A stretch of DNA of 64,000 nucleotides from Notospermus geniculatus (GCA_002633025.1 NMRB01000339.1:367121-431120); one strand, 5' to 3'; counted from the first letter of the stretch, positions 24,939-36,509 are shown. Translations and numbers: made by a program. Notes: generated by a model not told the origin, from the letters alone.

Positions 24939-25687
24939 TAGTATAAGCTCAAATCATGATATCAAACTTTATAGGTTGCTTCCTTGAAGTAAAAAAGGTT
25001 TATGAGAATGTACCAACATAACCAAGGTTCCATGCGTGGACCCGGATGGTTCTTCACTTACCTACCATTCAAATGGGAAGCAAGAACATAAAGCAGCATT
25101 CAAATTGCTGTATTATCAATTCAAATGCATCTTCCTCAGGATGTGGGACACAGGTGAATACTAATTGACAGGCTCCTGTGGTGTTCCACTGACATCGATT
25201 GAATGGTGAATCGCTGTGCATGCGGCTGTTACACTTTGGAGAGGCACTATTTATGGCCTGATATACATGTACATGTAGGATGAGAAAAGGACAGTAACCC
25301 AAAGGAAAGCTAAAACTGCCAACATAAGCTGCACTTCCATTAAAGCTGCTATTTGTCCGGGCTATAATTCTGCTTCCATTACAAGATGTCTGTGTTTAAT
25401 AAGTCCGGTTCTAAATAAGTGCGGATCTAGCTCGGACAGCATAGCAGAGTATACTCCAAATCTAAATTAGATGCGGATCAACACCGGTGTTTCTCTAGTG
25501 GAATGGCAATAAGTCCGGGTCCATTTGTAGTATTATGTTCGGCTACAGGTGGCTTAAGATCGCTTGCGACATTGTGCATGCTCAAAAGTAGGCTACCAGA
25601 ACAATAAGCAGTCCACTCTACTTATCGCCATCTTTAGCCGAACTTAGACCTCAAATCCAGTAGTGGAAGCGAAAATATCCGGTCTTA

Positions 25688-25833
25688 AGCTGCATTTACC
25701 AGACATCCGGAATGCGGTATACATGTAGGGACGCGGAATACCCGACGGAAGCGATATGTTATATGCGAAATGCATTGCATTTTCCGCTTCCGCGTTCCGC
25801 TATTCGCATTCCGCGTGTCAGCTAAATGCAGCT
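25688..25833. mobile_element. MITE, AGCTGCGTTTACCAGACATC family, TTA duplication (copy 1)
   Basis: Ends AGCTGCATTTACC and the mirror GCTAAATGCAGCT, with TTA at 25685-25687 and 25834-25836. The interior palindrome contains CCGGAATGCGG/CCGCATTCCG-type arms. Copies at 31661-31802 and 36394-36509. Confidence 0.85.
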
Positions 25834-25859
25834 TTATGCGGATAGACACCGGTACTATT

Positions 25860-27960
25860 AAGACCGGATATATAAAAGCTAATGAAAGCGCAGCTATTTA
25901 GAGAGACAAGTAGAGAAAACAAGCTTTCACTCAATGTTGACCAAAGAGCTTATTTTGTGAAGTTTTCCTGATTCCCAAAAAACTTTCTATGACACAATTT
26001 CACCACGAACCTTCCCGCTTCCTTGGTCCAACAATACTTGTTTGGATAGACAGAAGACGTGGAGTTGGTCCAAAACGTTCACACAATACACGCAGCCAAA
26101 GAAAACAGCTTGTTTTTCTGCTTGAGTAACACTTAGTTCTGACATTGTTTGAATAGTGTCACCTATTGAGGGGTTGTCTGTCTCAGTGCCCCCAAACCTG
26201 GATAGGTCGAGGACACCTTATGGCGTACCTGGGGTTATGGTTCTAGGTCAATTATCCAAAAGCAAAAGTCACCATCACCATAGAAACGACTCACAAGTGT
26301 CAAAAGTTACTCTCTTGGACCCTTTTTTGAAATGGTCCTTTAGCAGCACTCAATTTTCAACGATCACAACTTTATATATTGTGCCTTTTGACAATGATCA
26401 AGGTCAAGCATGTCAAGTCCTGATTTCAATGAAGCATGGTCCATGAAGGGTTAGTTTTTTTTGGCAACAGACTGTCTCGGTGCAACATGCTTCCTGTAAC
26501 ATCTGTTTCAGGACTAAACACTAATCAATTCTTTCTAAAATGAAAGAACGAAGAGTCACATGAACAGGACTGTACCGTGCCAGAAACCATTGTTTTATTG
26601 CCAACAATTAACAATGAATTTAACAGTGAAACGTGAACTAACGTGGTTTTGTCATTTTTATCATTACATCAGAACCTGAAATTTCTTTGCAAAAATCACA
26701 GGTCATTTGAATTTTTCTTCCTCTCATGTCATGAAAGTACATGTATGACGTAAGGAATGGAAAGAAAAATTAGAAAAATGCAAACTACATGTACATGTAT
26801 TGCAAACAATATTTGTTCATTGGAATTGTGTTTTATTGTCAAACAAATTCAGACTGAAGCAGGCACCCCGTGCTATAGGCTATAACGTTCATCTCGGTTT
26901 GAACATGGCTTACATGTACATTGTGCATTTATGTCATGTCTTAAAGGATTTCTGTGCTTATGATCCGGTTTAACAAACTCATAATTAATGCTCAGACAAT
27001 CACATATTACATGTATTAGGAATTAAGACATTATTATTATGAAAGAAGGGAACGACAATGAACAGAAAGTTTGTCGGGACTATGAGGGACACCACCTGTG
27101 GAGTCTATGATTCAAAGTCCATAAAATTCATAAACATAAGTCAAAGTGTGATACATTGTATGTTTTGTGTTGAAGTGTCACACTTAGGCCTACACTTTGC
27201 AGTTTTATGAATTGGGCCTAGATTTTTCAGTTAAATTTATTACAGAATTCAGTTATCATGGTTATGTGCTACTCCACATGCAACAAGAACAAAAACTATT
27301 AGCCTACAAATTTAATTCTCGTCTTATCATCAAAATTATTAGCTTAAATCTCAGTTTCCATTTTTAGGCATATAATACATAGCCAATAACTTGTTAACTT
27401 AATTCTTCTAGTCTCGCAGTCGTATTTTGTAAATGATGTACTGACTGAGTGTATCTTGATGTAATCTTTGTAACAATACATCACAACACTGGCATGCAAG
27501 ACAAGCATAAAAAACATGGTTCTTGCCTTTTCAAAATCAATTCAATTCATTACTAAATTAGGTTACTGATTTTTTGTAAAGTGCCGATGAAATATTGTAC
27601 ATCAACAGGCATGGACTGTTCCCCTTCCTCCTGTATAATTTGACAGCTGAACTGGTCATTGTTTAGTGGTGGAATACACGGCGAATTGTGACACAGTCGG
27701 ATTTCAAAATCTGTCACATTATCATAACAAAAGCTGACTATTAACTGCCAACAGATATGAAACCACAATCACAGGGAAAAAACAGCTCATTGTGTCTTAA
27801 TCAATGACATCGTCATTATTAACCAATCATTGTAGAGCTCTGGCATTCAAACTGATTGCAGAAGGGGTCTACTTGAGAGAGTTCTCAGGGACGGGAGGAA
27901 ATCAAGTGAACGACCTGGGCTGGGGGTCACACTCACAGGTCTTATGAGCACTGGTTATTA
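25860..27960. other. 2.1 kb without supported gene
   Basis: AT-rich, with scattered TACATGTA motifs and frames of at most 96 codons. No splice-flanked exon, SINE box or inverted terminal repeat identified. On the inferred gene model this lies in the first intron of the NHS-like gene. Confidence 0.5.
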
Positions 27961-27964
27961 GGGG

Positions 27965-28195
27965 GGTCGGATTTAGGGGCTTGGGGGGCATATGCCCCCC
28001 CCCCATTTTTGGCAAACATGATTTTAGCAAGAAAAAATTTAATCAGCTAAAAATTACAAGTATTTTGCTCTCAGATGCCAGGAAAACGCATCTAAAAGCA
28101 CTTAAATTGTCAAATTTTTCCCCAGACCCCCCAGTCCTCACACCACCTCCGTCGAGCTATGCCCCCCTTTCTGTCAACCCACGGATCCGGCCCTG
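27965..28195. repeat. C-tract repeat with CGGATCCGGCCCTG end
   Basis: Begins GGTCGGATTTAGGGGCTTGG, contains CATATGCCCCCCCCCC, and ends CACGGATCCGGCCCTGCC. Same style as the GGATCC-ended modules at 4763, 49749 and 62186. Confidence 0.5.
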
Positions 28196-28246
28196 CCATA
28201 GGCCTAGTTTAGAGCAAATAGTAGGCCTATAGATCTGCCGTATCTG

Positions 28247-28341
28247 CATCCTCCCACAGCAGGGGTTTTTACCTCGCTCCTCTTCATCCGCTCACACAGT
28301 GTATGAAGAGGAACGAGACCAAATCCCTGCTGTGGGAGGAT
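28247..28341. mobile_element. 95 bp hairpin MITE with 10 bp duplication GCCGTATCTG
   Basis: CATCCTCCCACAGCAGGG and CCCTGCTGTGGGAGGAT form the ends. The sequence GCCGTATCTG lies immediately on both sides (28237-28246 and 28342-28351), a clean target duplication. Same family as 22563-22666. Confidence 0.85.
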
Positions 28342-28856
28342 GCCGTATCTGATGATCACTGAATCACACTACGGAATAAGGATCGGATGGGGGCAATGGG
28401 TGAGCCCCAGCCTAGCAAACTGCACAAACAAATCTCAAGCCAAAGCAAAGGTTGCTCCCTGCTCATCTGCAAAAAGTGACGCTTATGCCTACATGTAGGT
28501 AGGCTAGAGGCTTGTATTGTAGACCGGGGCGACAATCTCTTTTGGCCCGGCCGTTGCTTTACAAATACATGTAAATAGAAGGACAACAAACAGACATGAA
28601 AACAAAACGGAATGCAATCCTGGGTAAAATAAAGTACATGTAGGCCTGGCAAGGATGCCCACCTCATACCATGGAGGTCATACACATGCCCAGACAATAG
28701 AATAATGCAATTACATAACAACACGTCATATGCATCATTGCATGACATCACATGGCATGCATGGCTGAGTGAGCCATGCAGCAGTCTAGTCACAGTATCA
28801 GCCATGACAGAACGACTGCCATGACTGCACTGCTCAATTCGGGAAACTTCAAAGGC

Positions 28857-28862
28857 ACTTAC
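28857..28862 (-). other. Splice donor of the NHS-like exon
   Basis: On the minus strand the exon ends AAAATAC and the intron begins GTAAGT, the consensus 5' splice site. It interrupts the codon after one base (phase 1). Confidence 0.85.
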
Positions 28863-29145
28863 GTATTTTCTCAGTCTTGTGGTTGAGCTTCTTCACAACC
28901 CCAGCCAGGGCATCACATCTCTTCTTAATTGATTCAGTTCGGGTCAAAATAACTCGACACTCCTCACACAATTCGTTAAATATTCCATCAGCATGTTTGG
29001 TGACGCTGGTCAACTGTTGAAGCAGTCCCACCATCGCCGAGTGGGACACCGCTAAAAACTCGCCGGCTTCCTCAACTGTCTTCTTCTCCGCATCACTTAG
29101 CCGCCCTATCCTTTGAGGATGCACAATCCTACTGGAAAACGGCAT
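28863..29145 (-). CDS. NHS-family (Nance-Horan syndrome-like) first coding exon, partial
   Basis: Encodes 94 residues plus one base before a GTAAGT donor. The N-terminus MPFSSRIVHPQ matches the family start (MPFAKRIVEPQ in vertebrate NHS). Residues about 28-85 follow the WAVE-homology domain: LAVSHSAMVGLLQQLTSV, then KHADGIFNEL, then a heptad-like segment around RTESIKKRCDALAGVVKKL. The start is supported by an in-frame TAA nine bases upstream (TAA AGG GGC AAA ATG) and an A at -3. NHS proteins bind the Abi/HSPC300 part of actin-regulatory complexes through this domain and act at cell edges and junctions (family knowledge). The remaining exons should lie at lower coordinates but I could not find one, so the next intron may exceed 28 kb. 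NHS versus NHSL paralogue cannot be decided; an invertebrate may have a single gene. Confidence 0.85.
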
Positions 29146-29822
29146 TTTGCCCCTTTAAATCCACCCCGATCACCGCCAGTGATCACATTTCACTGAACTC
29201 CACTCACAACACACAATTTGAGTAACCGCAAGCGCCATACTGATTGAGGCTAGTTACAACCGGTGCGCCCACCCCCTCCGGGAAATGTCCCAGTAGTGTC
29301 AATGCTCAGCTGGGGCTCCCTTGCATGTTAGTCCTTAAAACGCAGGCTGTGCAGTCCTCTTCTTATCCACATATAAAACTTTGGTGTCGTGATCTATAGG
29401 TGTTTCTGTACATCTGTTGTACACTCATGTGCACCTAACTTCAGGTCATCCTGTAGACTAGTACCTGGTCCTACCGATGGTGTCGCTTTTGGATTTGCTA
29501 ACATTTGCTAATTTCATAACGTAAACGAGTTAGGACGGGCTTCCAGTCTAGTCATCCTGCGGGCTGAGGGGGCAACACCAAATGTAAGAAGAGCCGCCAT
29601 TGATTGATTTGCGGTCCATGTGATCGTGGATTCCAAAAGTGGGAAAGTACTCGCATTTGACGCACAGGCATGACAGGTTTCACTGGGTTCGAGCCTTACG
29701 ACATGTACGATGTTTTTCTTTTTTTTCATACATGACATTTTTTGCTTCATGTTTTTCTGCCCGCTAGTTTTGTGGTGCGCTGCCGCTTTGGTTGTCAGTT
29801 CTGTTCGAGAAACTGTAAGTTA
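29146..29822 (-). promoter_or_regulatory. 5' flank of the NHS-like gene (putative 5' UTR/promoter)
   Basis: Upstream of the start codon the first ~190 bases (to about 29340) are repeat-poor and comparatively CpG-rich, with no TATA box I trust. A TATA-less promoter is an inference. Beyond 29340 only anonymous frames occur; a GGTTCGAGCC at about 29690 is an isolated B-box-like match without an A box. Confidence 0.35.
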
Positions 29823-29825
29823 TTA

Positions 29826-30355
29826 GGGTAAAGTGGTAAAAATCTAGCCCCTGAGTGTAAAAATGGCCAGCAGGGTGTGTTTCAAAAAATGTTCCGTCCG
29901 ACACCAAAAAATTCACCATTCTTTTGTCTACTGGTGACAGGCTGTTTCTTGAAACTCGACAATATTCATGTCAGATCTAGGTATCGTGGATCTTTAAAAT
30001 TATGACACTGCAAACTGGTTTATCTATTAGCCCTTTTTTAAAGTCTGACAATAAGAAAGTTTTGGTGTCGGACGGAACGATAGATTTTGCTGGTAAGCTC
30101 AATATTTTTTGATACCCTCCTCCAAATAAATGTAGGCCCCTACACTCTACATCCCAGAATGGAGAAACTAATAGCTGAAGGTGTTTTTGGAAGGTGTTTT
30201 TTGGAAAATCAATGGCACAAATCATTGTGATCATTTCAAAGTTTTACCCCATTTTCTTGGGTGACCAATTTTGAAACACGCCCAGCAGCATTGCATGGAG
30301 ATAGGCCTACTCAGGGGCTAGAACTGACCGGGGCTAGAATTGTACCACGTTACCC
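29826..30355. mobile_element. MITE, GGGTAAAGTGGTAAAA ends
   Basis: Left GGGTAAAGTGGTAAAAATCT and CTAGCCCCTGAGT; right ACTCAGGGGCTAG and CCACGTTACCC. An inner inverted pair, TTCCGTCCGACACCAAAA/TTTTGGTGTCGGACGGAA, is also present. Left flank TTA, right TAC. It lies upstream of the NHS exon. Confidence 0.7.
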
Positions 30356-30513
30356 TACATAGGCCTATTCTACCTTTGGAGGAATTCTTTGCACTTTGAT
30401 GTCAGTGTGCTTTTACGCCGATCGTTGGCAGCATGAGAACGACATAAATTGAGCCCAAATCCGCAGGTTGAGGGTTGTCAGCGCCACCTGCGATGAAGTG
30501 ACTACACTGAGCC

Positions 30514-31046
30514 TAGTCTCGTGCCACCAGACTCTGCAATTTTCAATTTTAGAGTCTGGTCCGGATGGTACGTTTTGCTTGTAAAAACCATCATGGCGGA
30601 CAATCTACCGCCGATGACGTAGAACACAATGCACAATCAAAGCAAAAAGCATTCAGCGTGCGAGTAAAACTGCAGTATTTGTACCCTTTGCTGTTAGCCC
30701 TACCGCACTTTTTATACTACAATTTCGTCCTCAATCGAAAAATTATATACATACCTGTCGGAATTCCAATGAAAGACACTATAAATTGACTTGACAACAC
30801 AGATTGAGGCGATTCATCTCGCTAATTTTCACGCTTCGAGTGATCTGGGCGCAGCCATTATTCCTCCTGCAGCCTACGTCACCAACTTTTGAGATCCATG
30901 ACGCATTGGTAGTGACTAGCCAATCAGCGAAGCTCCTCTTATTTTGAATTTTCGGAATAAGAAAATTCAATGGGAATTTCGTCCCGTGCCAGACCCTCGG
31001 TCTGGCGACCTCGGAGTATGACCGAGGGGCTGGTTGCGCGAGACTA
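30514..31046. mobile_element. 533 bp inverted-repeat element with 9 bp duplication CACTGAGCC
   Basis: Ends TAGTCTCGTGCCACCAG and, inward from the right, TAGTCTCGCGCAACCAG. CACTGAGCC flanks both sides exactly (30505-30513 and 31047-31055). A 9 bp duplication is typical of Mutator-like elements (established for that superfamily; assignment is inference). No transposase frame. Confidence 0.8.
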
Positions 31047-31531
31047 CACTGAGCCCAATAGCTGCCTATTGGATCCCTTTGAAACTCAAGCTCGGTCCTT
31101 GTGCCGTATATGCATAAAATGAATCACTTACTTCTAGCAAAAGCAAAAAGTAAAAGCAGTTGCTTGAAGCCAAAACAAAAGTAAAAACATACGCTAAAAT
31201 CTTTTATTTCTACTTCAAAGCAAACGCTACTTGACAAGCATTTGCTTGTTTACCAAGGTCCTACAGTTGGAGTAATTGCTCAGTATTATGCATATGAATT
31301 CTAGCATTTGCTAGAAAGAACAAGTAAATAATAATTGCTTTTTCTAATAGCAGTTGCTTTTTAGCAAAAGCATTTACTTTGGGTTTTATCAAAAATAGAT
31401 AAGATCTGTTTTTGGTTTTATGCATGCGGAATTGCTTCGATTTTCAAGTAAAAAGCGTTTTGCTTTTTTTATGCATATGGACCCTTGTCGGGAGGGTCTG
31501 TCGGTTGATCTTCTCCACAACAAGAAGCTTA

Positions 31532-31613
31532 GCCTGGTTCCACTGGCCTCCACAGATGGCGTTGGGGTGGGCGACTCTCCCAACTCCATCTGTGGAGGCC
31601 AGTGGAACCAGGC
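31532..31613. mobile_element. 82 bp hairpin in TA
   Basis: GCCTGGTTCCACTGGCCTCC and its reverse complement form a near-perfect stem with a ~20 base loop. TA lies on each side. Confidence 0.75.
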
Positions 31614-31660
31614 TACAAGAAGCTTGGCTCCAGACCAAGGCTCCAGACATGGAACTCTAA

Positions 31661-31802
31661 AGCTGCGTTTACCAGACATCCGGAATGCGGTAGGGACGCG
31701 GAATCCCCGGCGGAACGATATGTTGTGTGCGACAATGCATTGCGTTTTCCGCTTCCGCGTTCCGCAATCCGCATTCCGCGTGTCAGCTATTTAAACGTAG
31801 CT
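31661..31802. mobile_element. MITE, AGCTGCGTTTACCAGACATC family, TAA duplication (copy 2)
   Basis: Starts AGCTGCGTTTACCAGACATC after TAA and ends ATTTAAACGTAGCT before TAA. Same GAATGCGG/CCGCATTC interior as 25688-25833. Confidence 0.85.
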
Positions 31803-32130
31803 TAACTTAGTTGGTTTTTAAACCGCCACTGTTTGCATTACGTTTTCTATCTCGTGTCGGTGGCCGACGTAACCTCACCTTGAGGCTCCCGACCAAGGCT
31901 CCAGACCACCTTGGCTCCAGACCAAGGCTCCAGACATGGAACTCTAACCTATTTGGTTTTTTAAGCCACTGTATGCATTACGTTTTCTATCTCGTGTCGG
32001 TGGCCGACGTAACCTCACCTTGAGGCTCCCGACCAAGGCTCCAGACATGGAACTCTAACCTAGTTGAAGCGCCACTGTATGCATTACGTTTTCTATCTCG
32101 TGTCGGGGGCCGACGTAACCTCATTTGATG
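31803..32130. repeat. ~120-135 bp tandem repeat, about three units
   Basis: Units share CACTGTATGCATTACGTTTT, CTATCTCGTGTCGG, GGCCGACGTAACCTCA and CCAAGGCTCCAGACATGGAA. Unit length varies through small deletions. Confidence 0.85.
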
Positions 32131-32349
32131 CAACCTCGTTATGGATTTACAGACGCGATCAATGTACACCGTATACCACAGCGCTATTTCATGGTGGCGA
32201 GGTTGATCATCTGGTATATCAAGATGTTGCCATGCATGCTCGGCAAGTCTGCCCAAATATATCTATTTCAATGATCTATAATAATATAAAAGGAAACGTC
32301 GTCTCCAAATTTCGCAAATTTTCGACCCCACGCGGCGGGGTCTTCCTCA

Positions 32350-32500
32350 AGCTGTGTTTCCACGAGGCGTTTGCGGGCGCGGATTAGGAGGCGGGCGCGG
32401 GCGGAAAAAATCAATCCAACGTATTTCCCTTTAGCTATTTCACTCGCACCCACGCCCGCCTTCTAATCCGCCCCCGCAAACGCCTCGTGGAAACACGGTC
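32350..32500. mobile_element. MITE, AGCTGTGTTTCCACGAGGCG family, TCA duplication
   Basis: Ends AGCTGTGTTTCCACGAGGCG and CGCCTCGTGGAAACACGGTC, with TCA on each side. A related unfilled sequence at 46795-46830 (GGGGTCTTCCTCAAGCACTT) shows one TCA and no insert, confirming the boundaries. Relatives are chained at 36014-36393. Confidence 0.85.
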
Positions 32501-32920
32501 TCAGGCACTTTCTAGTAGAGATCCCAGAAGCCCGGCCCAGAAGTGAATGAGTGGATTCCAATTCTAGATATGAAGTAGGCCTATTAGTACAGAAACGCTG
32601 AAACAACAAAAATATGTGCCTGGTATGGCAAGTATGGCAAGAATACGTTAGGCCACCAAGAACGATAATGTAAAATAAGTCTGATACAATAAATTATAAT
32701 TTTGGGTCTCATTTGAAACTCTTCTTCATGGATCTTTTTTTACTGCGCGCGCACCTGCTCTTTGGTGAGAAGGCAAACCTAATCACGTATTCAGTATTCA
32801 TGCGATTCAATATGGTTGCCTTGGACTTGTGTCCGTCCGAGGTGAAATGCGCCGCCCAGTGGACAGATAAGCAGTTCGCCTCAGGTCGTTTCGAATGCTG
32901 CATATACAGTGACACTTTAA

Positions 32921-33268
32921 AGGGAGACTGCACTCATTGTGTAAAATTTTGAATTTTTGAAATATCGTTAATACATTCAAATCCACTGATATCTGCAACA
33001 TGTCGTATTTTTTTAAAATCAGCAAACTCATCATTTTAATTTTTTTAATTGGATCCCAAGGGGGCCATTTCACAGCACTCATGACGTCATGAGTGCTCAA
33101 TGCATATTTATGAAGGTACAACCAATAGGCCTAGGCAGTCACAGTATTACCGTAGCTCATTCACTACAAAGGTCGTCAGCCTATTGACACTAGTGACATC
33201 ACAACTCATGGCAATAGTCTACATGGATTGATAAAAATTCAAAAGTTTAGAATGAGTGGAGTATCCCT
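32921..33268. mobile_element. TTAA-class MITE, AGGGAGACTG ends
   Basis: TTAA precedes AGGGAGACTGCACTCATT, and AATGAGTGGAGTATCCCT is followed by TTAG (one change from TTAA). The centre holds the 24 bp perfect palindrome AGCACTCATGAC/GTCATGAGTGCT (33074-33097). Confidence 0.75.
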
Positions 33269-33513
33269 TTAGTCGATTTCTACGGTAGCGACACCTATGA
33301 TGGTGGGACAGTTTCTCATTTGTGGGGACGGATGCGACACAGCTGAGAAAGGAAAGTACGACATTTTGATACAATATCCATATATTTTAATCAAGGGTGC
33401 AGAAGATACAACACTTAAATAATTACAATCCTGTTAAAAATACTCAGTAGCCTACTAGACCTAGAGCCTACAAGTTAGAATGGTGTCAAAGGAGATGATG
33501 TCCGTCTCGAAAA

Positions 33514-33898
33514 GTGTCCGATAATTTCGCAAATCTGACGAAACACGAAGTACGAAATTGGACTGCAGTTCCATGACGTAATTTATTTCAGGAGATGGCT
33601 GGTACCACAAATATCGCCTGCTGCAAGGGCGTCTTTTAGCGTATGACGTTAGACCGATAGAGTACGGTGTATAGTAAAATTTGAAATTTATCTTTCGTTG
33701 GCACTTCGTAGATACGAAGTGAAAATTTAAAAATTCAAGATGCACCATAACTCTTTTGGTCTTACATGATATGCTAAAAGACGCACTGGCAGCAGGGACA
33801 TTTGTGGTACCAACATCTCCTGAAATACATTACGTCATGGAAATGAAGCCCAATTTCGTACTTCGCTGTTCGTATGATTTGCGAAACCTCACTATTAT
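33514..33898. mobile_element. Inverted-repeat element, GAGGTTTCGCAAAT ends (copy 1)
   Basis: Arms contain AAGTACGAAATTGG and GGTACCACAAATATCGCC on the left and their reverse complements on the right. The left end is eroded. The copy at 38807-39850 has better ends. Shows the unfilled TTA site (GGTCTTACATGATATGC, about 33760) of the 39073-39718 insertion. Confidence 0.75.
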
Positions 33899-34211
33899 TG
33901 CTTGTCAAACTAGCAAATACCGTAATAGAAGTTGTTTCCCAGACACTTTTCAGGAGGACAGTTCTTCCTGACACACTTGCTGTACCTACATGTAGCTTTG
34001 CTTCATCGGTAACCATCCCGCACTTTTCCGTAAAAACATCTGGTCTATGGGAATGAAAAGGCGACCCCCCCCCCTCCCCGCCATGCAATATGACGAACCC
34101 TGGCTATGAAGATGAAGCGGTGACGTGGGGATGGTTTGGCAGGGGTGAGACCCCGCTACTGAGCTAGCATCCCGTAAATGCCCAGGGGCTTATTTCATCA
34201 AGTGACTTTAA

Positions 34212-34583
34212 AGGGAGACATCCGAAAGATATTGCCCGGCGGGCACTAGTTGTTTTGATTAACGCACAGCGCCGTCTGTTAATCAGCGCTGACACTACGC
34301 TATGGCACAGGCCACTGGAGAGCTATCAGTAAGTTTAGAACACGTATCTAACCAAAAAAACACTAGTTTGTAAAAAAACACACCCCGAGCTCGGGGGGTG
34401 TTTTTAGACACGTGTTGTGTTTTTTTAGATACGTTTGGTAGGTACGTGTTCTAAACTCACTGATACCTCTCCAGGGGCCTGTGCCATACCGTAGTGTGAC
34501 CGCTGATTAACAGACGGCGCTGTGCGCTAATCAAAACAAAAACAACTAGTGCCCGCCGGGCAATATCTTTCGGATGTCTCCCT
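34212..34583. mobile_element. TTAA-class foldback MITE, AGGGAGACATCC ends
   Basis: Arms of roughly 150-180 bases start AGGGAGACATCCGAAAGATA and mirror at the right. Left flank TTAA, right TCAA. The whole sequence folds into one long hairpin around the A/T-rich centre near 34390. Confidence 0.85.
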
Positions 34584-35075
34584 TCAAGCTAATGGTACCA
34601 CTAACTTCAATGCATTTTCCATTTGGTTAAAGGTACAATCATCCTCGCACCCAGGTCTTCACAACTCGCGCCCCTTCTCGTGCTTGGTTCAGAGGGAGGG
34701 TACGACCGTAAATGACCTGAGATTCTCAGGATGAGGTACAATTAGCGTAAAGTCACGTTTTGAAACAGGCCCCTGTACTTGAATTCATGAATGTTCTTGC
34801 TCACTCAGGCCTATGCAGTCATTTAGCTGGCTAGACCATGACGTCACATCCGTCTGTCCTACTGGTCATCAAATTCTGCTGTCGGACGTTCCCGAATGTC
34901 ACAACCGCCTTCCAAATAACGTCAGTTTATGTGAAAAACTATCCGTCATGTGACTGAATATTTTCTTACTGTGCTTGTGAAGTGATAATAGTGGAATTTG
35001 TAGTAGGCCTAGATAAGGTGGGTTGACACTTCGATCGAGCAACATCACACGCCGTCAGCGACGTCGTCGGCGATA

Positions 35076-35463
35076 GAGAGGTTGCGCAGCTTTCCGACTC
35101 CGACTCCGGCTTCAACTACCAGGATGATTGCAGTCTGCTGTAGACATCTTTGATAAAAACGATTTGATAGACGTTTGAAAATCGTAAATGCCATAACTTT
35201 GTGACAGAATAATTTTGACTCGTAATCGGAAGTGCACATAAATCGCAAATATTATAGTCGTGTTTTAAGTCGTAACGACTAGGATTACGACTTCAATATT
35301 TATCCGCATTTCCCATTTATAAGGCCAAATTTTTCTGCCTTCAATTTATGGTGTTTGACGAATTGAAAACTTCTATCAAATCGTTTTTATCAAGGATGTC
35401 CATAGCGGACTGCAATTCATTCTCGTAGTTGAAGTCGGGAGTCGGAAAGTTGCGCGACCTCTC
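35076..35463. mobile_element. Foldback element, GAGAGGTTGCGCAGC ends, TA (copy 1)
   Basis: Arms of about 130 bases contain CTTTCCGACTCCGACTCCGG, TTGCAGTC and TTGATAAAAACGATTTGATA, mirrored on the right. TA flanks both sides. Copies: 40474-40892 and 47257-47785. Confidence 0.8.
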
Positions 35464-36013
35464 TATTGTCGGATGAGCACGCGGACGCGGACGTCGACGA
35501 AGACGTCAGTGCTGACCGAAATGTACACTCGCCTTATTATGGTTTCAAAACTGGTGCCAACCACAAGAGGCGGAGCTGGCATGTTGGGTTGAAAAAAATA
35601 ATGGAGGGAAGTGTCCGGGGCAATGTCATACGTCACAGAGCGTAAGCACAAGCGTCTTGAGCCATCCTGAGCCGCGGTACGAGCTTGGATAGCGCACGCA
35701 TCAGTGTCGCCCTCTGGTGGTAACTTCTTGAAATGGACGTCTTTCGTTTGTCCCGGACCGTGGAGAGTTGTGCATACAATCGATCAACACATCCTCAGCA
35801 GATTCTTCTCGTTGTCTCAGACGGTTCAACTGTCATTGGTCCATCAGCCTAGAAAGAGAGAAATCATTCAAGCGATCAAGCTAGGGATTCTAGTTAATGG
35901 CCTGCTCGTCCGAGGTCGCCACTGGCAAGACCTCCGGGTGCAAATCACTGCCTCGTAGAAAACACGACGTCGGTAGCGAGATTCCCGTATACGGCAGATC
36001 TTGACGAAGAAAT

Positions 36014-36509
36014 CACCATTTGCGGGCGCGGATTAGGAGCCGGGCGCGGGTGCGAGTTAAATAGCTGAAGGGAAATACGTTGGATCGATTTTTCCACCCG
36101 CGCCCTCAAACGCTTCGTGGAAACACGGTCTAAAGCTGTGTTTCCACGAGGCGTTTGCGGGCGCGGGTGGATCCAACGTATTTCCCTTTAGCTGTTTCAC
36201 TCACCCACGCCCGGCTCCTAATCCGCGCCCGCAAACGCGGCTGCTTTTCCACGAGACGTTCGCGGGCGCGGAATAGGAGGCGGGCGCCGGTGGAAAAAAA
36301 TCGAACCAACGTATTTCCCATAAGCTGTTTCACCCGCACCCGCTCCCGCCACCGAAACCGCGTCCGCAAACGTCTCGTGGAAAAGCAGCCTAAAACTGCG
36401 TTTACCAGACATCCGGAATGCGGTATACGGGATGCGGAAGCGATATGTTGCATGCGAAAACGCATAGCATATACCGCTTCCGCATTCCGGGTGTCCGGTA
36501 AACGCAGCT
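36014..36509. mobile_element. Chain of about four MITEs joined at TAA
   Basis: Three relatives of the 32350-32500 element follow each other (about 36014-36130, 36134-36238, 36239-36390) with the GTTTCCACGAGGCGTTTGCG end motif in alternating sense. A 116 bp AACTGCGTTTACCAGACATC element (36394-36509, copy 3 of the 25688 family) comes next. TAA separates several units. Confidence 0.75.
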
